From assembly GCF_000227585.1 (NCBI RefSeq), contig NZ_CAFB01000035.1, positions 53,154-89,539 on the forward strand: DNA of 36,386 nt, read 5' to 3'. Below, one piece after another: positions 31,794 through 36,386 of the stretch; position 1 is the stretch's first letter, and each line of letters begins with the position of its first letter. The notes beneath the pieces were generated by a model. The model had not been told where the DNA came from. It saw nothing but the letters and a program-made list of their open reading frames with translations, and did no database searches. The translations under genes and the position numbers were made by a program. The DNA comes from Candidatus Glomeribacter gigasporarum BEG34. Lineage in GTDB: Bacteria > Pseudomonadota > Gammaproteobacteria > Burkholderiales > Burkholderiaceae.

Positions 31794-34182
31794 CCGGCGT
31801 GGAGTGCGCGGCTAACTTCCGCCATGTTTCAATCACCGTATCCGGATTCAGCGAAATCGACGTAATGCCCGTCTGCATCAGCCAGGCGGCGAAATCCGGA
31901 TGGTCGGAAGGCCCCTGTCCACAAATACCGATGTATTTGTTCTGACGCAAACATTCATCAATGGCCCGCTGCAGCATAAAGCGTACCGCTGGATCGCGTT
32001 CATCGAAATCCTGCGCAAGCAATGGCATGCCTGAATCTCGATCCAGGCCAAGCGTGAGTTGCGTCAAATCGTTTGAGCCAATTGAAAAGCCATCGAAATA
32101 GCACAAGAATTCGGCGGCAAGAATGGCGTTTGACGGCACTTCGCACATCATGATCAAGCGCAAACCCTGCTCGCCGCGCCGTAATCCAAATCGAGCGAGT
32201 TGCTCAACCACGCGCTCGGCCTGCTTCAGCGTGCGTACAAAGGGCGCCATCAATTCGACATTGGCGAACCCCATCATTTCGCGCACCCGTTTGATGGCCG
32301 CGCATTCCATCTCGAACGCCGGCGCGAAATCCTCAGAGAGATAACGCGCTGCGCCTCTAAAACCGAGCATCGGATTCTCTTCCTCCGGTTCGTAATCAAC
32401 GCCGCCGATCAGTTTTCTATATTCATTGGATTTGAAATCGGAGAGCCGGACAATGACCGGCTTGGGATAAAACGCGGCTGCAATAGCCGCCACCCCTTCG
32501 GCCAGTTTCTCGATATAGAACGCGCGCGGCGATGCGTAGCCGCGCGCGGCGCGCTCAACAGCTTCCTTCACATCCGGTTTCAGATTGGGATATTCAAGAA
32601 CCGCCTTCGGATGCACCCCAATCGCATGGTTGATAATGAATTCCAGCCGCGCGAGTCCAACGCCCGCATTCGGCAATTGACAGAACTCAAAGGCGAGTTG
32701 CGGATTGCCGATATTCATCATGATTTTGACCGGCAGATCGGGCAAATTGTCGTGCCGTACCTCGCTGACTTCGGTTTCCAGCGCGCCGCTGTAAATCCTG
32801 CCCTCGTCACCTTCCGCGCACGAAACGGTCACCAGCGCGCCGTCATTTAGCGCTTCAGTTGCATTGCCGCAGCCGACGACGGCGGGCACGCCAAGCTCGC
32901 GCGCAATAATGGCGGCATGACAGGTGCGTCCGCCGCGGTTCGTCACAATCGCCGCCGCGCGTTTCATCACCGGCTCCCAATTGGGATCGGTCATATCGGC
33001 CACCAGCACGTCCCCTGGCATCACGCGCGCCATCTGCGCGGCATTGCGGACGATCCGCGCCGGGCCGCCGCCGATTTTCTGGCCAATTGCGCGGCCGGTG
33101 GCCAATACCGGCGCTGAGGTCTTGAGTCTGAAACGCTGTTCGACGCGGCCAGCGCGCTGGCTTTTTACGGTTTCAGGCCGCGCCTGCAAAATGTACAACT
33201 GGCCATCGCGTCCATCCTTGGCCCATTCGATATCCATTGGCCGGTCGTAATGCCGCTCGATTTTGACCGCCAGCCTTGCGAGCGCAATCGCCTCTTCATC
33301 CGCAATGGAATACTGTGCGCGCGCTTGCGGCGCGACTTCAATAGTCTCCACGCCGCCAGCGGATGCCCCGGAAAATTGCATTTTGATGAGTTTGGAACCC
33401 AGCGCGCGGCGGATGATCGGCATATGGCCGTTCGCCAGCGCGGGCTTGAACACATAGAATTCATCCGGATTGACCGCGCCCTGAACCACCGTCTCTCCCA
33501 GACCGTAGTTGGAAGTAATAAAGACCACGTCCCTAAAACCCGATTCGGTATCGAGCGTAAACATCACGCCGGAGGCGGCCAGGTCCGAGCGCGCCATCCG
33601 CTGCACGCCGGCGGACAATGCGATATCCGCATGCGCAAAGCCCTGGTGCACGCGGTAAGCAATCGCGCGGTCGTTGTACAAGGACGCAAAAACGCCTTTG
33701 ACGCGCTCCAGAACCGCGCCGATGCCGACGACATTCAGCCAGGTTTCCTGTTGTCCCGCAAATGAAGCGTCGGGTAAATCCTCGGCGGTGGCTGATGAGC
33801 GCACTGCACATGAAAGAGGGGCCGGCGCAGGGTTCTGCAGCCGTTCAAAATGCCTTTGAATCTGCTCAACCAATGCGGGCTGTAATGGGGTATCGAGGAT
33901 CCACTGACGGATTTCATTGCCGGCAGCGGCCAGCGCCATCACATGATCAACATCCAGATTGTCCAAGCGGCGCGCAATCTGTGCGCTCAGACCCTTTTGT
34001 CTCAGAAAATCCCGATACGCGCGCGCGGTCGTTGCAAATCCGCCCGGCACCCGAACGCCCGCCTCCGCCAACTGACTGATCATTTCTCCCAGCGAAGCAT
34101 TTTTGCCGCCGACCGAGGCGATATCCCGCATCCGCAATTGTTCAAACGGCAACACATAGGCATCATGATCGAGAATATCCAT
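31789..34182 (-). CDS. ppsA: Phosphoenolpyruvate synthase
   Basis: Converts pyruvate and ATP to phosphoenolpyruvate, AMP and phosphate, the first step of gluconeogenesis from three-carbon acids. The 797-residue length is typical. It has the N-terminal ATP-binding domain ([15 protein letters not shown], then [20 protein letters not shown]), the phosphohistidine domain with [20 protein letters not shown], and the PEP-binding barrel ending in [20 protein letters not shown], which holds the catalytic cysteine. All key residues are intact. It diverges from ppsR, its own regulator, over a 62-bp gap. Confidence 0.97.
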   Translation of the reverse strand: MDILDHDAYVLPFEQLRMRDIASVGGKNASLGEMISQLAEAGVRVPGGFATTARAYRDFLRQKGLSAQIARRLDNLDVDHVMALAAAGNEIRQWILDTPLQPALVEQIQRHFERLQNPAPAPLSCAVRSSATAEDLPDASFAGQQETWLNVVGIGAVLERVKGVFASLYNDRAIAYRVHQGFAHADIALSAGVQRMARSDLAASGVMFTLDTESGFRDVVFITSNYGLGETVVQGAVNPDEFYVFKPALANGHMPIIRRALGSKLIKMQFSGASAGGVETIEVAPQARAQYSIADEEAIALARLAVKIERHYDRPMDIEWAKDGRDGQLYILQARPETVKSQRAGRVEQRFRLKTSAPVLATGRAIGQKIGGGPARIVRNAAQMARVMPGDVLVADMTDPNWEPVMKRAAAIVTNRGGRTCHAAIIARELGVPAVVGCGNATEALNDGALVTVSCAEGDEGRIYSGALETEVSEVRHDNLPDLPVKIMMNIGNPQLAFEFCQLPNAGVGLARLEFIINHAIGVHPKAVLEYPNLKPDVKEAVERAARGYASPRAFYIEKLAEGVAAIAAAFYPKPVIVRLSDFKSNEYRKLIGGVDYEPEEENPMLGFRGAARYLSEDFAPAFEMECAAIKRVREMMGFANVELMAPFVRTLKQAERVVEQLARFGLRRGEQGLRLIMMCEVPSNAILAAEFLCYFDGFSIGSNDLTQLTLGLDRDSGMPLLAQDFDERDPAVRFMLQRAIDECLRQNKYIGICGQGPSDHPDFAAWLMQTGITSISLNPDTVIETWRKLAAHSTPV

Positions 34183-34244
34183 TCAACCCCCTGTTTGTTT
34201 ATCCTTTATTCTAGCGCGCTCATTCTGAACACACACACGAGCTT

Positions 34245-35060
34245 ATGAGCTTAACCGTATTTATTCTCTCCGATGGAACCGGCATCACCGCCGAGACGTT
34301 CGCGCACTCGATTTTGTCGCAATTCAATCTGAAATTCCGTTTGCTCCGTCTGCCTTTTATCGATTCGCGCATTAAAGCGGCTTTGGCCGCGGACAGAATC
34401 AACCAGACCGCGCTGGAGAGTGAACGGCGGCCCATTGTGTTTACCACACTGGTCGATCCGGTTTTGAACGAAATGGTGAAAGGCGCGCGCGCGCTGGTGA
34501 TGGATATTTTTCAGACTTTTGTTGAACCGCTTGAGCAGGAACTGGGCATTGAAGCTAGCCATGCGATTGGACGCGGGCACTGGACAGCAGATAGCGAAGC
34601 CTATTGCCAGCGGATCGAGGCGATTAATTTTTCACTCGCGCACGATGACGGCCAATCAGACCATAATCTTGAACAGGCCGAGGTGATTCTGATTGGCGTC
34701 TCGCGCAGCGGCAAAACGCCGACCAGCCTCTATCTGGCCATGCAGTATGGCGTGAGAACGGCGAATTATCCGTTAATCCCGGAGGATTTCGAGCGCGGCG
34801 CATTGCCGGGGCCGCTTGCGGCCTATAAATCCAAGCTGTTCGGTTTATCGATTGACGCTTATCGTCTCTCCCAAATCCGCGCCGCGCGGCGTCCCGGCAG
34901 CCGCTATGCCGCACTGGAAAACTGCCGCGCTGAAATCAGCGCAGCGCAGACGTTGATGGAGCGCGAAAATATTCCCTATCTTTGTTCAACCCATAAATCG
35001 ATAGAGGAAATCGCAACCACGGTGTTGCAGGAGTGTAAGCTGGAAAAAGTCATTTATTAG
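34245..35060 (+). CDS. ppsR: PEP synthase regulatory protein (bifunctional kinase/pyrophosphorylase)
   Basis: PpsR (YdiA/DUF299) inactivates PEP synthase by ADP-dependent phosphorylation of a threonine and restores it by Pi-dependent dephosphorylation. The 271-residue product shows FILSDGTGITAETFAHSILS at the start, the P-loop-like GVSRSGKTPTSLYLAMQYG and KLFGLSIDAYRLSQIRAARR, as in the family. It is divergent from ppsA. The sense codons end KVIY and the TAG stop is formed by the first bases of a type 1 repeat, so the repeat may have trimmed or replaced the original C-terminus. Confidence 0.96.
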   Translation: MSLTVFILSDGTGITAETFAHSILSQFNLKFRLLRLPFIDSRIKAALAADRINQTALESERRPIVFTTLVDPVLNEMVKGARALVMDIFQTFVEPLEQELGIEASHAIGRGHWTADSEAYCQRIEAINFSLAHDDGQSDHNLEQAEVILIGVSRSGKTPTSLYLAMQYGVRTANYPLIPEDFERGALPGPLAAYKSKLFGLSIDAYRLSQIRAARRPGSRYAALENCRAEISAAQTLMERENIPYLCSTHKSIEEIATTVLQECKLEKVIY

Positions 35061-35130
35061 CGCATTTTTCAGCGGCGTGCACTGCGCAGCGATGCGCTCG
35101 CGGAAGAGCAATCTCGCTGAAAAATGCGCT
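35058..35130. repeat. Type 1 palindromic element, copy E (short), between ppsR and holA
   Basis: Ends are TAGCGCATTTTTCAG (35058-35072) and CTGAAAAATGCGCT (35117-35130). The interior resembles copy D. The element sits across the meeting point of two converging genes: it supplies the ppsR stop on one strand, and 19 codons plus the stop of holA on the other. It could also act as a two-way transcription end. Confidence 0.9.
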
Positions 35131-36211
35131 CGTTTGTGTTTTTCATTGACTTTTCGGGCGCTGAAATCCGCATCGCCAGTTCAAACAGGCCGCGCCAAGG
35201 ATCCATCTGCGGCATTGCGCCGCGCGGCTCTCCTCTGAAGGGTTGGGGCAAACCTTTGAGCTGACGGTCGAGGCGCGCGGCGAATGTCAGCGCTGCATGA
35301 AGCGCGGCCATGCTGACGCGCTGCGCCGCGGGGCCGATAAGTTTCTCGCGCGCCCCCCAGACGCGCGCTTCGCGCGTCAGCGCAGTCAGCGGCCGGCCGG
35401 CTGCAAGTCCCTGCTTAATCCGCCAGAGCGCGCGCAGCTCTTCCGCCAGCGCCCACAGGATAAAAACAGGCGCCGCGCCCTCGCCGCGCAATCCATCGAG
35501 CATGCGGGCCAGACGCGCGACATCTCCAGACAGCATCGCTTCGCCGAGTTTGAAGACATCGTAACGCGCCACATCCAGCACTGCCGTTTGAATCTGCTCA
35601 ACACTCAGCTCGCCCGGCGGATAAAGCAGCCCCAATTTCTGGATTTCCTGATGCGCCGCCAGCAGATTGCCCTCGACGCGCTCCGCAAGCCATTGTAACG
35701 CGCGCGCGCCTTCCTCGCCGGCCGGCGCGCGCTGGTTCTGCGCTTCCAGACGTTGCTTTAACCAGTTGGGCAAATGGGCGCGCTCAACGCGCTCAATGCA
35801 CACCACCACGCCTGCATTGAGCAGCGCGTGATACCAGGCGCTTTTTTGCGCGGCTGCGTCGGGCCGCGGCAGCGTAATGAGAATGAGCAGATCGGGAGAG
35901 TCAGCGGCGCAGAGGCTTTGCAGCGCTGCCGCGCCTGCTTTGCCGGGTTGTCCGTTGGGAATGCGCAGATCAAGCAGGCGGCGTTCGCCAAACAGGGCCG
36001 GCGAACAGCTTAGGCCAAGCGGCATGCTCCAATCAAAGCCGCGCTCAACCGTAAATATCGCGCGCTCGGTATACGACTGGGCGCGCGCATGACGCCGGAT
36101 TTGGTCAAGCGCTTCCTGAACCAGCAGCGGTTCATTTCCGCATACCGCATAGCATCTTGCCAGTCCGCGGCTTAAATGCCCGGCCAGCGCATCCGCATTG
36201 TCAATCCACAT
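35069..36211 (-). CDS. holA: DNA polymerase III delta subunit, with repeat-derived C-terminal tail
   Basis: HolA opens and loads the sliding clamp within the DNA polymerase III clamp loader. The 380-residue product has the usual weak but recognisable pattern: RCYAVCGNEPLLVQEALDQI, ERGFDWSM, FGERRLLDLRIP, GARALQWLAERVEGNLLAAH, QEIQKLGLLYPP and YDVFKLGEAMLSGDVARLAR. The last ~19 residues (RIFQRDCSSASASLRSARR) and the stop are encoded by a type 1 palindrome; the family part ends near SMKNTNE. ATG 36211 overlaps the lptE stop by one base (TAATG), the normal lptE-holA arrangement. Confidence 0.93.
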   Translation of the reverse strand: MWIDNADALAGHLSRGLARCYAVCGNEPLLVQEALDQIRRHARAQSYTERAIFTVERGFDWSMPLGLSCSPALFGERRLLDLRIPNGQPGKAGAAALQSLCAADSPDLLILITLPRPDAAAQKSAWYHALLNAGVVVCIERVERAHLPNWLKQRLEAQNQRAPAGEEGARALQWLAERVEGNLLAAHQEIQKLGLLYPPGELSVEQIQTAVLDVARYDVFKLGEAMLSGDVARLARMLDGLRGEGAAPVFILWALAEELRALWRIKQGLAAGRPLTALTREARVWGAREKLIGPAAQRVSMAALHAALTFAARLDRQLKGLPQPFRGEPRGAMPQMDPWRGLFELAMRISAPEKSMKNTNERIFQRDCSSASASLRSARR

Positions 36212-36386
36212 TAATCTGCAGTTTTAAGACGCTGCACCGCTGCGAGACGGCGCAATAACTGATCAATGGCGTCATTCTCAATATCCTGATAGAGCTGTTC
36301 AGATTCAATGGCTTTGGAAAGCGCGTATTGATTGTTATAGGTCATGGAACGATGCAATATCAGCCGGTCTGGCCCAAGCAGCACCG
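36211..36386 (-). CDS. lptE: LPS-assembly lipoprotein LptE, C-terminal part only
   Basis: The last 57 residues of the outer-membrane lipoprotein that plugs LptD during lipopolysaccharide export. The visible segment (LHRSMTYNNQYALSKAIESE, LYQDIENDAIDQLLRRLAAV) fits the LptE C-terminus, which reads 'Y-N-x-x-x-x-L-x-K-x-x-E' and ends in a DA-x-Q-L-x-RRL helix. The frame is open to the window edge, so the start and lipobox lie outside. The stop overlaps the holA start. Confidence 0.85.
   Translation of the reverse strand, partial: VLLGPDRLILHRSMTYNNQYALSKAIESEQLYQDIENDAIDQLLRRLAAVQRLKTAD

Noticed and set aside
606-35130. Recurrent palindromes as a CRISPR array
   Set aside because: The copies are dispersed over 34 kb, differ in length and have no regular spacers or cas genes nearby.

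Overview
The window is a compact, mostly housekeeping stretch of a betaproteobacterial chromosome, most likely a Burkholderiaceae member. The evidence is the gene sets thiL-pgpA-pncC, hemD-hemX-hemY, lptE-holA and ppsA/ppsR, a small H-NS protein of the Burkholderia type, and a GC-rich codon bias full of GCG/CGC. Three traits suggest a host-associated lineage with a reduced genome, such as the fungal endosymbionts Mycoavidus or Glomeribacter: an F-box-like plus ankyrin protein, phage debris, and many small palindromic repeats in gaps and inside genes. The lineage assignment is inference.

Layout: 1-1735 thiL (3' part), pgpA, pncC. 1847-7601 a tripartite RND efflux operon (adaptor, pump, outer-membrane channel), followed by an overlapping PMT_2/ArnT-like glycosyltransferase. 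9224-12946, minus strand: the F-box/ankyrin gene, then a zinc/manganese ABC importer (znuA, znuC, znuB). 12991-14100 NAD-dependent epimerase. 14101-14697 a phage capsid remnant cut off by a palindromic repeat. 14790-15469 an AbrB/PIN toxin-antitoxin pair. 15604-18345 secA, then a small coiled-coil membrane protein. 18605-20018 a divergent peptidoglycan amidase and a NUDIX hydrolase. 20470-23829 an MFS exporter, H-NS and the CtpA protease. 24037-24741 gpmA. 24950-28862 hemD-hemX-hemY-pagP. 29032-31648, minus strand: nfeD, a stomatin-like gene and a ProP-like symporter. 31789-35060 the divergent ppsA/ppsR pair. 35069-36386 lptE (3' part) and holA.

The main discovery candidate is a mosaic set of palindromic repeats. 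Type 1 has TA + GAGCATTTTTCAG ends. It is inserted in frame, without a stop, in the glycosyltransferase, the epimerase and HemX. With one TA counted as target duplication, the net insertions are 162, 102 and 165 bp, all multiples of three, so each gene carries an extra basic peptide. This resembles the Rickettsia palindromic elements but is a different sequence. Shorter type 1 copies lie at gene ends and supply stop codons (ppsR, proP) or a C-terminal tail (holA). Type 2 is a roughly 100-bp hairpin placed 0 to 22 nt after four different stop codons. Its core stems show compensatory base changes, and its outer arms differ between loci but match within each copy. Type 3 has other ends (TATAGCCAAGCGCATTT) around the same core as type 1, so cores and ends appear to have been exchanged.

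No rRNA, tRNA, CRISPR array or intact transposase was seen. Coordinates and starts were read by eye. Family assignments rest on recognised motifs, with no database search.
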